Positions 15,001 to 28,211 of a stretch of 64,000 nucleotides of DNA are shown here, piece after piece. The notes beneath the pieces were generated by a model. It worked only from the letters and a program-made list of their open reading frames with translations, was not told where the DNA came from and did not search any database. A program made the position numbers and the translations under genes. Each line of letters opens with the position of its first letter. Within the stretch, counting starts at the first letter, position 1. This DNA is from Paragonimus westermani (lineage: Eukaryota; Platyhelminthes; Trematoda; Plagiorchiida; Troglotrematidae): contig QNGE01000277.1 of NCBI GenBank assembly GCA_008508345.1, positions 1-64,000 on the forward strand, written 5' to 3'.

Positions 15001-18000
15001 CAAAATTAACGCAAACTGAGCTAGAACAAGTCTATGTAACCAACCCACAAGCCAAGTTACCCCATAGTGGAACTTTAATAGAAAAGGTAGCTTATCAATA
15101 AGTGATCGGGCATTTTTCCAGGGAGTACACTCCAGGTTTAAGCTTTTTCCCCCATGAAGAATTATCCTCAACATACATCTTTTCAGTACTACTGTACACT
15201 ATATTACGGAGGTCAGGTTTCTCAGGGGTGAAATAGAGGCAATTGTCACTAAAATAGCTTCGAGACAAACATAATCTCACTGTGTCAAGGACTGAACAAA
15301 GGGAAACGGAACGTTTCAATTCGGAAACGCTTCAAAAAGATGTGGTTAGGGTTAGCAGAATACGTAATATAACTGGGACTAGCAATGACTGCCCTCAAAA
15401 CCACGTCAGGTTTACTCGAGAACGCTACGTATGTGTTATCGCTAACTAAGCACGCTTGTCCTAACAACTGTGTCGCGCTGATTTTCATCAACTCACATGA
15501 GCTTCATCCGGTTTTCCTCATGAATGGCTATTCCTGGCAGATAAGGTTTTCAGATCTTCTCCCTGGTTGGGGCTGTGTGTACCGCGGCTATCAACTACTC
15601 AACAATATGGAATCAACGATTACTTCAAAAGGTTGATCGTAGAATAGTGGTGTTTGCTCTTGATTGGTAGCACGTAGACTGGGGCTGATTGCATTATCCT
15701 ACATCGTAAGTTTAGAGTTTCTACTGTTTTTAATCTTAAGGAGCCAACTGGAAAAGCTGGCCCACACTAGAGAGTGGAACCGATTAAACTGAACAGGATC
15801 TACCGGAATTGATGAACTGTTGATCAGCTACCTATCATCGTAGAGACTTATGTTCGAATATAACGCAGGCAGCGGATAATAGGCAAACTTACTTGCAAGA
15901 ACGGAATTGAAATTCCCCACAAATAGTAGGATACTCAGACCTGATACCAGACCTTGCATATACACATGAACTTGCAGCAGAACATAAACAAAACGAAACA
16001 GCAATCTCGAGACTTGTTCTTGTTAATACATATCTGCGTTGCATATTGTTATTGAAAAGCAGACTGGACGCCGTGCCTCATCCTTATACGAGCAGTGTGT
16101 TGACAGCTATCCCACCGATCCTAGGTCAGGGCATTTGATTGTACCATATATAAAGGTTTAGCTATATTCACAGACGATAAATGTTCATATTACCCGCACT
16201 TCACCAAGAATGAAGTATTAACTATACTAGTAACTATCATGGGCGTCTTCATGTTTGGGTACTTGAAGCTATTTGTGGTTAGTTGGCCTCAAATAACCTA
16301 AGGTCAGTGTAACACTGGTTGAAACACACACTAATCTGATCGGCAACTGCCACACTGACAACTTTTAATACGAAAAAAGTCTAGTTCACTGCTTTTTTGA
16401 AACCGATAGACAGACACATGTTTACTTTTAACCAAATTCATACCCGACTAATCATAAGCGGTTTGTTATTGTTTTTGAACAGTCTATGCCCTCCGGAGCG
16501 GTCGTTTAGCACACGTAACATTAGTGTGAAATAGTCATTTTAGTTTGCAACACGGTGGTGATATAAATACTGGATATTTTCCCGGTCAGGCATACACTAT
16601 TTCGATGTAAACAAAAAGAAATCAATGGGCAGTGTGGAAGTACCATCCGTTTCAAATAATTTTTTTCATGTCCTCAAAGTGGCTAGTGTCGGTCCTATAT
16701 TTTAACCGAAGTTCTTAGAAAGTAAACTGCCAGCACGTATTTTATGGCAGTTGTGCGCGATATGGTGATGTTTTGGACTAAACTATGTTATCAAAAATGA
16801 CTCGATGTCCTTGGAGTTTATGTGATTGCAACCAATTAGGCAATTCTTTTCAAACTCATCTAAACATTGTGAGTGTAGTGTAACTCAGTTCGCATTACAC
16901 TAAATGACAGGACATTCTTTGACACTTTCACACGAGGAACAAATTTTGAAAGGAAGTCAGATGAACCGAGTTTATTAAGATACGCAATTCTTTCTCTTGA
17001 GCGAATTCTAATCAGCGCGGAAATGTCACCAACGCTGACAAACTGTCATTTCGAATTTGCTTTCAATCAAGAAAAAATGTTGTTCGAACCACGAAATATT
17101 GCACCTGAAGTAGATCAGTGGGAAACACATAGCCTCAGTTGATATTTGCTTTCAAATATCTTACGTAGCCTAGGAGACAAACATGAACCCAGTGGACGCT
17201 GAAAATTTTGGAAGCTGGGTACAGCCCACAAATAATGTGATGACTCTTAACCTCTTGCAAAAACTCACCAAATTCCGGTTGTTTATGGAACACTTCAGAA
17301 ATTTGCGTTGTTTTAAAAGTTATGACATGACAGTGCGTTGTTTGAAAAACAAATCTATAGTTTTACATTCGTTGTAAGTGAGCCTTTTCAAAACCGGTCA
17401 TTTACGTTCAGGACATCTAACTCATGATCTTTGAGAGGGTTTATACAAGTAAACACCATTCACATTTGTTCGTGTCTACCACAATCATGATCTGGTGATT
17501 GGGACATGACCCTATGTGCAAACTGACGGTGAGGTTCAACGAAACCAACACCGTAGTCAGGTTTTTCATTTCCAAGTTCTAGTATGGAAAGGTTTGTGCA
17601 ACTTTAAACGCTTCAGTCAGGTCTGGGTGAATTTTAAGTTGTACGAACCAAATCTTCTGCTACATACTAGGAGTTTTAATCAAGTGGTTGAGAATTGCTG
17701 AAATATATGACAGTACTCTTGACCGCTAGATGGAACTTCAAGTGCTACCTTGATGAGCATCTCAACAGATCGTATTATTTTGATTAAATTACTGAGTTCA
17801 AGTATTTCCAGCGTTTTTCAAATGTAAACTTTCCATAATATTCCAGATATATAGCCCTAAAATACGTTTTATTGAAATATCCATTTCACGAATTGGTTTT
17901 CTTGCTGGTTATTCATTGGTCATTACACATTTCTTCCAGATCATACTAGTTTCAGTTTAATCGTTCTAGAGGTTGAGAAATCAATTATCATGGCATCAGT

Positions 18001-20120
18001 CGCATATAAAAGTTGATTTTCCTACACAAGTCCCAACCTGCTGCATTGCTCTCTACACAATACGATTTAAAGATACCGAGCCCTTGTCATCTTATCATCA
18101 GTAACTTTGAGGTATGGTTATATTGTTCTTCGAAATTCCAACGATTGTTCAAGGGATGTCAGGCGCAATATGGTTGACAATATTCACGTGTTACAACAAT
18201 TTTCTGTACACAGAAGAAAACAGACACCGATTCAAAAAACACGTGCTTATATAACCATTTTATGGCTTACTCAACAGGTTGCATCCCACTGGCTTGATTC
18301 AGGTAGTCTTAATGAGTTTAGATTTATATTACCTCAGTGTGTATAAGAGAAACTGGAAACCACACGAGAGATAGGTGTGGTGATCATGTTTGGTAACTTG
18401 AGGAACGTTCGTTGATATTTGCTGCACATTACCCAACAAACAATGTATGACTTGTCGTGATGGTTATCTACTCAGTCACTAAAACACATTCACACGGGTG
18501 AATTGTGTTCATTCAATAGGAATTGTGTAATTAAACGTTTACTACGTGATATGCCGCAAACAAAATGAGGTCTGGTTTGATAGTTTGGCTCTCATCGTCT
18601 CCTTGAGAAGAATATCACCAGTTGGATAAATGCAGACCTTTTATTAAACCTCCACAGAATAAATCCTTATAAAGCTTCTGCAGGCTCATAACCAAACATT
18701 TAATTCCAGAAGGAAGGCGTCAGTTGGATGTGTACTGCTAATTAGTTAAAGTGGTGTTTAAACAGATGTACATGTCGATTACTTTGGTTACGAACGTGCA
18801 AAAGAAAACAGGTTTGTCGTTAGAGAGAATCATAGTTGAACAACACGAGTGGCATGCGGGCAGTGCATCAATGATGTATCCAGTTCCGTCTTACACGTTA
18901 TATTTTCAAGGTGAACATTACTCACATTTGATCGAAACATTCTCATTCAGATAGACTATCCAGCCAGCCTCTTTCGTTATATCTGTTTCTCCGCATGCAT
19001 TTTAAACGTAACTCTAGATAACCAAGTCCGTTGTCGGAACAATGCGTCACGTAAAACTTATACATTCCCGGCAATGAAGGGTAGTTTTAGAACAACTCAG
19101 GTTTTTTCAAATCTTTTTCTCACAACGCATTCAGTGGTGGTGCGCTCCAAACTATGTGATGCGGACTCAAGAAGTCATTGAAGCTGTTCTGGCTCTGAAG
19201 TGTTTTCATTTCAAAACCGCGAACATACTTCCACAAGTTTCGCAGCTCTAATGCTAACTGCTTGTTTCAATCTACAAAAGGTGGTTTACTTGTGTAGCGG
19301 AGAAAAATTCATATGCTGATGACTGTGCACTGTAGGCGTTGATTCGTGTTTTTTGAAAATATAGTTGACGAACAACGCATGTTTCATGAGCGGACGGCCA
19401 CATGTTTTATGGTTTTTAGGATATTTGCGTAGGAAATAAGTATATCAGGAAATCTCACTACGTCTGTTAACCCGGAAATGCGTCTTAAAACTTCTCAGAT
19501 CAAGTGTACTGATGTCCCGACAAATCCAACGCTTGGACTTTTGGCTTGTGTGAACCCTACAAATCTACCGGTAAGAAACTAGCTCTTATTTTTACTAAAG
19601 TTTGACTTTATACGAAAATGACTCATGTCAAGAAGGAAAGTCTGATTCAGGCTGGATAGCATACAGCCTACCACAATTATGTGCTATTCAACTCAAGTTA
19701 TTGGGAATATTCGCAATTTTTAGATGATTACACGGCAGATGTGCCATCACCTGACTCAGTTTGATTAATGGTATTTTGCTATATGGATGATGTGAAAGCT
19801 AAATAGATGGTATCAGCTATCTCACTAAATAAATTATATTCTCAAAGAATATGTCTAAGTCCTGAAAGTAACCGGCAAATCATAATAGGTAAACATGCGT
19901 GTGTAAGCTGAACAACTACGTTTGATGAGAGACGTAGAACAAACTCGGTTGCATCATCATTCAGGTGCAAAAATGCAACGATAACCAGGTACCCCGACAA
20001 TTTTGGCAATAATGTTATGAGATTCTGGAGTATGTCAAACTAGTTCAAAACGAACACGCCTGTAAGATATCCGTACCAAATTCAGTCAAACAGTTTGGGC
20101 GTCGCGGTTGTCATGCTATC
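1..20120. other. Long stretch without a supportable gene
   Basis: No coding region can be supported in this stretch. Open frames are mostly under 100 codons (two reach 120 and 136) and share no recognisable domain. One frame with a true ATG at 17183 runs 63 codons to a GTAAGT donor (last exon base 17373), but an open stretch of that length beside a donor is expected by chance. No tandem repeat, tRNA or further retroelement was recognised. It lies downstream of the neurexin-like exon on that gene's strand, so it may be intron of that gene; this is inference from position only. Confidence 0.5.
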
Positions 20121-20325
20121 GATAAACAGATTGAGAATAACGCAACGTTGTGAGCAAGTTTCAACACTCTACGTTTCAACCCCGTAGGGTGGCCTTCCTC
20201 AGGTGTTGTAATTTGTTGTAATGTGAGTTTGATTACAACGCTGTTGAGAAAGGCCACCCGACGGAGTTGAAAAGTACAGTATTAAAGCTTGCCCAAAACA
20301 TTGCATTATTCTCAAACTGACTATC
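20121..20325. repeat. Long imperfect inverted repeat (hairpin), arms about 92-94 bp
   Basis: The left arm, about 20121-20212, is the reverse complement of the right arm, about 20232-20325, with a spacer of only about 19 bp. Hand alignment gives about 80 percent identity with one two-base gap. The best-conserved core in each arm reads AAGGCCACCC followed by GTTGAAA, and both outer ends carry TTATTCTCAA. The arms therefore look like two diverged head-to-head copies of one repeat, or a fold-back element. The core, GGCCACC...GTTGAAACG, resembles a short stem motif common near the ends of animal retroelements, but I cannot name the family. Confidence 0.75.
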
Positions 20326-22783
20326 AACAAACACGCTTGTGTTCATTGTTGAAGTGTATCTGAAAACACGATTGCAGATGAATGCAAAAGACAATAGTGA
20401 GTGCTCATGTCCGTTCAACATGTAATTACTTTGTAGTTCAGTTGTTGCTCTTGGGATAAACAAAAACCCAACTATTTCACAAGCATTGTTCACTCGCTTG
20501 TTCAATGAATTACTCCAAAGTAGGCTTGCGCTAAATGTCGATGTCTATGAATACTTCTGGGCTTTGGGTCGGAATATTTTTTGTGCAGTCAAACAAGTCT
20601 TGCGTTCAAGAACCACCTTGCAGCACTGCAAACGATCAAACAGTGCGTACCTGTGTTCTTAACCACTAATGATGTGCATCTTATGCGATCGACGGTGGGC
20701 GGCTATCTGTGGGCAGGGAACGTCTCGTCTTTGATTGAGGGATATTAATTCACTGTGGGTCAGAACGCTTTTTTCTACTACCATCTACTGTTTTGTAGCG
20801 AGTTGAACACCTACAGCTCACAGAGTTTTCAGAAGACATACTGACCGGTAACTCGTGGTCAGTTTTATATTCCCGGAAACCGTATTCACAAGCAGTGAAT
20901 AAAGGTATGAGTAATGTTTAACAAGCTAACTAATCACTACATCTTTTCACAACATTGAATCACTGCTGTGTTCTGTTTGGTAAATTTTGCGCTGAAAAGT
21001 GAACAGTATGCGTTCTGAATCAGTGGTGGCCAGACAATCCGGCTGATTGAAACAAACCACATGTTTCGTCTGAAAGAATTTTTCTTATTGTTTCAAGCGA
21101 CTGTGCGCATTTAAATTCTGGTTACAATTTTGTAATATGAACAGTGCTAACACGAACCTTTCTGGTCTCAACTTTTACACTGGTGAAAACCCCACACACA
21201 GAATTTTTTTATTTGTACGAAACCAACTCGTAGAGTATTTACAGGTGATGTTTACAGTTTGTTTTAATGTGGCAGTCACGTTGGGGAAAATTGCGACCAA
21301 TATGCAGCCTGTCAGGACACCCGATTTATCAAAAACAACCGGTCTGCAAGTTTCCAACCGGTTTGAATGCTTTTATACGGATGGTAAATCACGTTACGGG
21401 TGTAAATCACATTCGAAGTTAAACGGTTAAAAGTTGATGAAACTTTGAAGAGAACGAAATAAGTGACAAATTAAACTAAGGTGATAGTTCAAGTTTACGA
21501 AAACCATTTGAACTGTACGTCACTTTGTATCTGCATTCCCATCGACTTCGTAGCTAATATGTGTGCAAAATCAGCAGCTGACGTAAGCTTTGCGATTTTC
21601 CGAGCTGAAGATTAACCTGGAATGTTTGTCGACTTACTTAATAAAGTCTGTGATTTCAGCCTAACCATGAAATCTTTAATTGAGGGGTTATCTGCTGAGG
21701 TAAAAAGCAACAGACTCGTTGCTTGCGAGAATGTTTATTCAACCGCCCGATTTTTCAAAGTGAATGCGACTAGTTAATCGTGCACGATTATTTACTACTG
21801 TTCAACTTGAGGCCAACTATGTTGGCGGCAAAGTGTTTGCTTCACATCTGTCAAGTATCGACAAAGTTACACGCTACCAATGAGCCTACTGAAAGCGAAC
21901 GGAACCGACTGAATTGGAACTCTGCCATGAAGTATGCGTGACTCCTACTTCATATCTACAGATATCCCGCTTGCTCATTTGTATACTGTTTTGTTTCACA
22001 GAACTGACTACACGGTTAGTAGGCTACTGAAAGTAATCCTCTTTATGAGGAAACCACTAAACTCAATCCCATAAGTGTTCTGACTCCCAAACGGTCAGGG
22101 TATCCATATTCGTCTTAATAAATCGTGCGTAATTACCATCCACCAGATTGCGCTCGATTGTGAGGAGTTAATATCTCTATAGGACTCAACATGTGATAAA
22201 CCGTGTTACCCATAGCACTAAGTGATTACAGTTGTTGGACAGTGATTTCGGAATTATGTAACTCAGCGTTTCATTAGAAACCTCACATTGTAAGTAAAAA
22301 CGCAATCGCTCTGTTCCACCTACGAATGTAATCACAACTCATGACTAACTACAAACGTTCGAAAGCAATTTACTGACTGAACGATAAACAGTTTCGGTTA
22401 CATATTCATTTACCCCACCAAATATGAAATAAATAGACGCAAATACGTTACCCCACATTACACTGAGCCCCACTGTCATCGGTCACAATCTAGCCAGCGA
22501 CTTGTCGATAACGTCATTGTTATAACGATCTGAACTACGAATCATTTGTGAGTGTTCAAGCTGTGAACCATACGATATTATCAGTGTAATTTAAGCGGTT
22601 ATCAGCATTTTGAACATTACTGAGTTCGCCACTAATCCCATTTAAAGATCCTCCATGTTTTCGTTGAAATTTTCACAAATAAGCTCTTACTGTGAAGGGC
22701 TCTATTGCATACTACACAAGTTAAAGAGCAAACATTGCACGCCCTGTGATTAACTCATTCAGTTCATGTTTATATATACGATG
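20326..22783. other. No gene seen; directly downstream of the neurexin-like exon
   Basis: Nothing recognisable was found here on either strand. If the neurexin-like exon to the right is spliced at its GTAAGT donor, this is the start of the following intron. The 97-codon open frame at 21137-21430 (plus) has no family resemblance and is of a length expected by chance. Confidence 0.5.
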
Positions 22784-22789
22784 ACTTAC
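22784..22789 (-). other. Splice donor of the neurexin-like exon
   Basis: On the minus strand the exon ends with CACG directly followed by GTAAGT, a perfect match to the donor consensus. It falls after the first base of a glycine codon, so the next exon must enter in phase 1. Without splicing, the frame stops seven codons later. Confidence 0.8.
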
Positions 22790-23714
22790 CGTGACAAATT
22801 TTTCTGTTGCCCAACTGCTGTGAAAATGCACCGTTTGATCTGTTGTTGACCCATGAGTTATTAGTCTGAAGCTTCTTATAAGTTATCAACGAAGAGCAAA
22901 CAGTGTGTTCTACAAGTCGAACCGTGTGGTGATCTTGCACGTAGTACGCACCATTACCGAGAGACTGCGGAAGGATTTGTTCACAGTGTCCGGATGTGGG
23001 ATCCGTTACAGATTCAGACTTCGTTTTTAGGGCACAGGTGCCAAGGTTAATGTTTTTAATCATACCTTGAAATGAAGGTTGCATGGCTGCGCTAAATAAC
23101 GCTCGCTGGGTTGCATCGGTCCTCATTCGTGCAGGCAGTTGCCCAATATACAGCGTCTGACCGAAGTAGGTCACCGTCCGACTTTCCATACCATGCGCAA
23201 GAAAAATTATTCCAGGTGTAAACTGCCGCACCATTTGACGTTCGTCCAAGTGAATGGTCAAACCGGACAGCATATTGTTGATTTCGCCGGGATGAATAGT
23301 CAGATTGAATGTGTGCCAAGGTACGGAATTTGTGTGATTCCATAAATCGTGTTTTTCTACATCGAACTCTTTGTATTCTAACATCGCTGTGATATGATCC
23401 AGCGATATTCTATATTGAGGCAATCGGAGTTCCATCTCTAACTTGAGTCGTCCCTGGGGAAGTAGAGTGATAGACAGGAATCTTCCAGTCGCATCATCTT
23501 CAGTATACGCCAACAGTCCTTTGGGATTCTGGGTGTAGAATTGAAAAGACAGTGTGCCATAAGGACAAGGAATAAAAGGTGGGAATGAAGCGTAGCTTTC
23601 TGGCGAACGTAACAATAATACTGATCCATCACAACATTTAAAACACTTGGTCATTAGCTGAAACACGATGAAATGTAACACATGGGGTAATCGGTTCCTC
23701 GTGGTTTTAGTCAT
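22790..23714 (-). CDS. Neurexin-like exon encoding the first laminin-G (LNS1) domain
   Basis: The translation holds one laminin-G/LNS domain, about residues 29-226. Seen in order: SYASFPPF near residue 41, CPYGTLSFQF at 50-59, GLLAYTEDD at 66-74, RLKLEMELR at 89-97, LYIGQLP at 188-194 and FQGMIKNINLG at 215-225. This order and spacing fit the N-terminal LNS domain of neurexins, presynaptic adhesion proteins that bind neuroligins and other partners in the synaptic cleft. N-glycosylation sequons include NHT, NLT, NNS and NRS. A cysteine close to the 3' end would suit an EGF repeat in the next exon. Two starts are possible. An ATG at 23714, preceded by an in-frame TGA, gives a basic stretch and a weak hydrophobic core (residues 9-20) that could be a signal peptide. 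Alternatively, an acceptor ending GTTTCAG would start the exon at 23657 in phase 0. The family call is firm; the 5' boundary is not. A related LNS protein cannot be excluded. Confidence 0.8.
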
Positions 23715-26700
23715 GACAATACGATATTTTCTCTTTCATATTTGGATGGGGATATGCTGACGGCAACGAGGGATGGAAAAGTGAAACCACTTGGGTAGTT
23801 CATTTGCAGGTACAACACATGAACAACTTCGAAGTTTACTCCACTAAATTTGTTTTACCACTGATTGGCTAATGTTTCATATTGCAGTCACATATTTTGT
23901 TGCACGCTCCAGTAAGGTTAAATCTGACCAACCACGTTTACGCAGTGCACGTGCAACAGCTTTGCACCAATCACCATACAGTTTTAGAAAAACAGCATAC
24001 GATTCCAAAAGCCGGCAATATTCCGGGGAGTCATATCAATCACTCAATAAAGCACATACTTTTTAAAACGCGGCTGGTAATGTATCCGAGTGTGGCAGTT
24101 GTGGGGACTAACAAATATAGTAAGTATCCGAAGCTAATGAATAAATATTCCCAGAACACCATATTGGGCCATCCAGTTTGAGGTAAGGTTCCAGTGAAGT
24201 CGCAGCAGACAAAAATGTATGCGTACTATGGAAGAAGATTCAACACAAAAGAATGTTTGAATAGACGACTGGAAACAATCAAACTGATTACCGCAACTAA
24301 AGTGCTCATCATGTTTGGCGAAACATTCCGCCATACTGTAACTGTTTTTACGTTTGATTCGACAGTTCTCCATGATAGGTTAGTCTCCAGGCGAGGTTCC
24401 AACTTCTTGCATACGACCAGAGGTTTTCAAACATAAGTTCTGAGTTGCGACAGGAAATACCATTGCTTGTTGTATAACGTGCAGCTTCGCCTATGGGTTG
24501 AGTTACAATTAATATAAGATAACAACTCTAAGAAAAAGACAGCTGAAAGCGACTAACGGAGCAGCGTATATATGCTGTGTGGGACGTCTCAACAGAGAGA
24601 CTGACGATACACGGCCGTGAAAAATGTGGATTTATGATGATCCCGCCGAAAAGTGTTTACGTTCATGGGTGTATATGTTCAAATGCACTGAATTCACATA
24701 CCTCCCAGGCCGCATCCATGGTAAACACAACACTTTCAGTTTGGAAGTAGAGTTGATTGTATTTAGCAAGTCTCAATTTTCTCGAAAACACGCCCCAGAT
24801 AATTCACAGACAGCAGCTACTGTGTCACTCTTGTTAGAACGGCAGAATTTGAACACGATTCGAGAATATGTGATTGACAAAAGCAGGCGAAACTCAGAAG
24901 GGGGCAAAATGCTATATTGTAGGTGTTCGGAAAAGTAGCTGCCTAGTATTTACTCTGCATTATTAAACTATTTAATTATTATTTGCCATCGTGCTCTAAA
25001 CTAGTGCCTATGGGTGTAGATGGGAACAGATTGGTGTAAACATCGGTTTCCACCGCACTCACGAAGTTTTGGTAGAAAGTCAACTTAGCTGATTTGAAAA
25101 CCCACTTGACCAACAGCACTGCTTGTTTTCTACTCAATCACAACACAACACACAATCACTCACCTACGTTTTTACTAATCAGACTGCATAAGCAATGAAT
25201 TGTGCTTAACTAAGCTTGATATTAGTTCAGCACTACTATCAATTGACTAAACACTTTACATCAACATACACATTTTGGTCAACTCCTTTCAGGAGAGGCA
25301 CTGGACAGAAAGTTGGCTTCAGTCAGAGCTCCGCAGTAGTATACACGTTTGCCAAGATCCGTTATTGGACTGCAACCACGGTTTCACAAGGCAGTCGTGT
25401 TCACAGCCACACCACTGGTGTTGCGTCAAACACAAATGTGGCGTCGTCATATGCAAAATCCCAGTAACAGAAATATTTAAATTTACCGCTCGAATCGTGT
25501 TGTGCTTTGACACGATAACTTATCCGTATATAATGTAGTGTTCAACACGACTGTAATAGCAGTCTGGTTAAAATTCAATTAAAGACTGATAATTGTTTGC
25601 ACTGCTAACGAACTCTAACAACAGCAAACTTCCAGTTTACTGCTCCTATTCAATGGGAGTTGGTTAAAAAGTTCATGAGAGTAGAAAATCTGCAGTTACA
25701 TGTAAATAATGCTGATTTTATAAAGATCAGACCAAACATTTCTGCTAAAGACCCAACACTGCCGGGAATCTGTCGAGGACTGCGCGATTTGTGAATTGTC
25801 GGATTCATGACGATTACACGTCAACGGGTGTTGAATTTTTGTTCGTTCACTACATTCTAGAAAATGTCGCTTAATTATGTTTTTCAGCGGAATGTATTTA
25901 TTGTCTGATTGCGCAAACTAGACTTTGTGACATGAATTCAGTAGATGTCGCAACATTTAGCTTGTGTGAGGGTAGCGGTGTTCTTCTATGGGTAGAGTGA
26001 AAGTTGCTTAATTGCCCATGTGCAATGTATTCAATCCTATGTTAGTAAATTCTCGGGTGTACTGCTGATTTCGGAGTCACTGTCGGCCAGTGAACTTCTT
26101 GTTTCAACATCGTTACTTATTGATGTTATTCTGTTTTCAGCATCTACCAACTGACGTTCGTATCAAAGCTAACCAAAGTTAGGTTCTTCAATTGTTCTGT
26201 TTATTAACCGTCTGACTTCGAGAATGTTGCTAGGCAGTTCCATGAAAACCGTTTGAAAACTCTAGTGTATGCCTCTTTCTGCCGATTCACTTCCCACATT
26301 AATAAATATATTGAGGTGGGTCTCTGGTGTCAAGGTCAGATGGGGCGAAACTAAGTAAACTCTTCGCTGACATCAAAGCTTATCTAACACAGTAGTCGCT
26401 TGTCAAGCAGTCAGTTTAAAGACGATTTCGTCCGTGAAACTTTTGAGTGAGTTACATGTAAGTCAGCGTAGTCTGAAGTCTATTTGAATTCAGTTACATC
26501 AGGTGAGCGTCCGGGTGAACAGCAATCCTTCACGTAGGCCAAATCTTACGCCGACCTGACTAACCATTGATTTCAGTGGTTTGTTGTAATGACCGTTTTG
26601 AGCCAATTTTACTGTTTTATGAAGTAGCTGAAGACAACACTTTACATGTGTGATTAAACGCCCGCCAGTCTAAGTGATGCGGTGAACATCACCCGAGTCT

Positions 26701-28211
26701 GATAACAGTGAAATTAACTGGTACTTTTTTGAAACATGTTAAAAAGGATTGTTATGGCCTGCTGGCCCACGCTTACGTGACACACCCGACGTGCTCAGAG
26801 CCTGCCAGTGTAATGTGATTTTGTTCAATCACCACGGTTGTCAACGGGCATAGCTGACTTTGAACTGTTGAGTTATCCCACCCAGAAAGTCAAAGTTCAG
26901 CTCCATGTCTAACTTCAGGGGGTCTTACTCATTAGTCAGTGATGTCTTTCGGGGCTATGGATTTGTCGGTATAATGCCGCGACTGTAGCGACTCCCTCCG
27001 GGACGATTAGTGAACGATTAGTGACGTTTAAGTTGAAACGTATATTTTGACTTTTTATTTCGGTAACCGTTTGCGATTCTGAATGACATTCGGAAATAGG
27101 GAAGCTATGAATATGCGTTAACACATGCCAAGCAGGCATGACAGCGTTACTTCCTACAACATCTCTGACCGACTGATCGGCAAAGAAGCAAGCTTAAGGT
27201 GGACTAACGTACCAGCATGTCATGTACCGCGTCCATTTTTTTAACAAAAAGCGGGTGAACATCGCAACGAACTGCACACCAATTTATAACAAACAGCATT
27301 ATTGCGTCGGGAGACTGGCAATCACTCTGGTTAATTGGTTGCTAATGGTTCTGCTGCACATGTGTTTTACAACCCACCCTCTACCCAATAACTGTCACGG
27401 CAGACCCGAAGGTAACCATCACGTCTGACTCACAAGTATCACAATAAGACCTTTCAGGAAATTGTCTGATGCAACTGTTCACCCCATTTAGGTTCCATAT
27501 ACAACGATGTTGCAGTATGTCTTGCGTGTGAAAAGTGTTTATGCTCTGTTACCGCAGTGTGTAAATCACCTCGACCCAATATTATGGCAGGACTCAAAGT
27601 TACCATAGTGAACAGAATACACTTAGTCAATCGAAGTGTGCTTAGGAAGTACGGCAGAAAAAAACAATGTTATTGTTATTCAGCCTGTCGAAATTTATAA
27701 AGCCGTTGATGATTCTGGGTCTTGATTTTACACTGGTGATGAAGGTGGTAGGACAGTAGTGCAAAGTATGGCTGTTAAACAGAATGGTGAAAAGTGGGCA
27801 AAATTGATTAGCCAAATTTTTCATCAAGTTCATGATTAAGACATCAGGTAATGATGTTAAACTGCGCCAGTTCTACTCCTAATCGACACACAAATTGAAA
27901 CTCTAAGTGGTTGCCGACTGGCGCAAAATCCTTGCTGACTCAATAGTTAAAGCGACGAGATGCTGTTTCCAAGCGTTGACACTTGTAATAAAACGGACAG
28001 ATTTTCCTCAGAGCTCTCTGGTGGTTGCCAAGTTGTTCCCACTGATCACTGACCAAGAGGGTCTGAAGAACTTTCACTTTAGATTTAACGATGTCGCTTC
28101 TACGTAGATACAGGTTAAAATCGTGTTTGAACCTCGGATTTTTCAGTTTCTTTCTATCAGTGAAGACTACATCAAAACTATTTGTGTGATCAAGTTCCGA
28201 TTGTCTCCACT
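23715..28211. other. Upstream of the neurexin-like exon; no supportable gene
   Basis: This would be 5' intron, untranslated region or promoter of the neurexin-like gene if its direction is as read. The longest frame, 24624-24938 (plus, 104 codons, true ATG), matches no known domain and has no strong splice site. A near-palindrome, CAGCGTATATATGCTG, lies near 24563. No TATA-box arrangement or CpG-rich promoter was clear enough to call. Confidence 0.5.
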
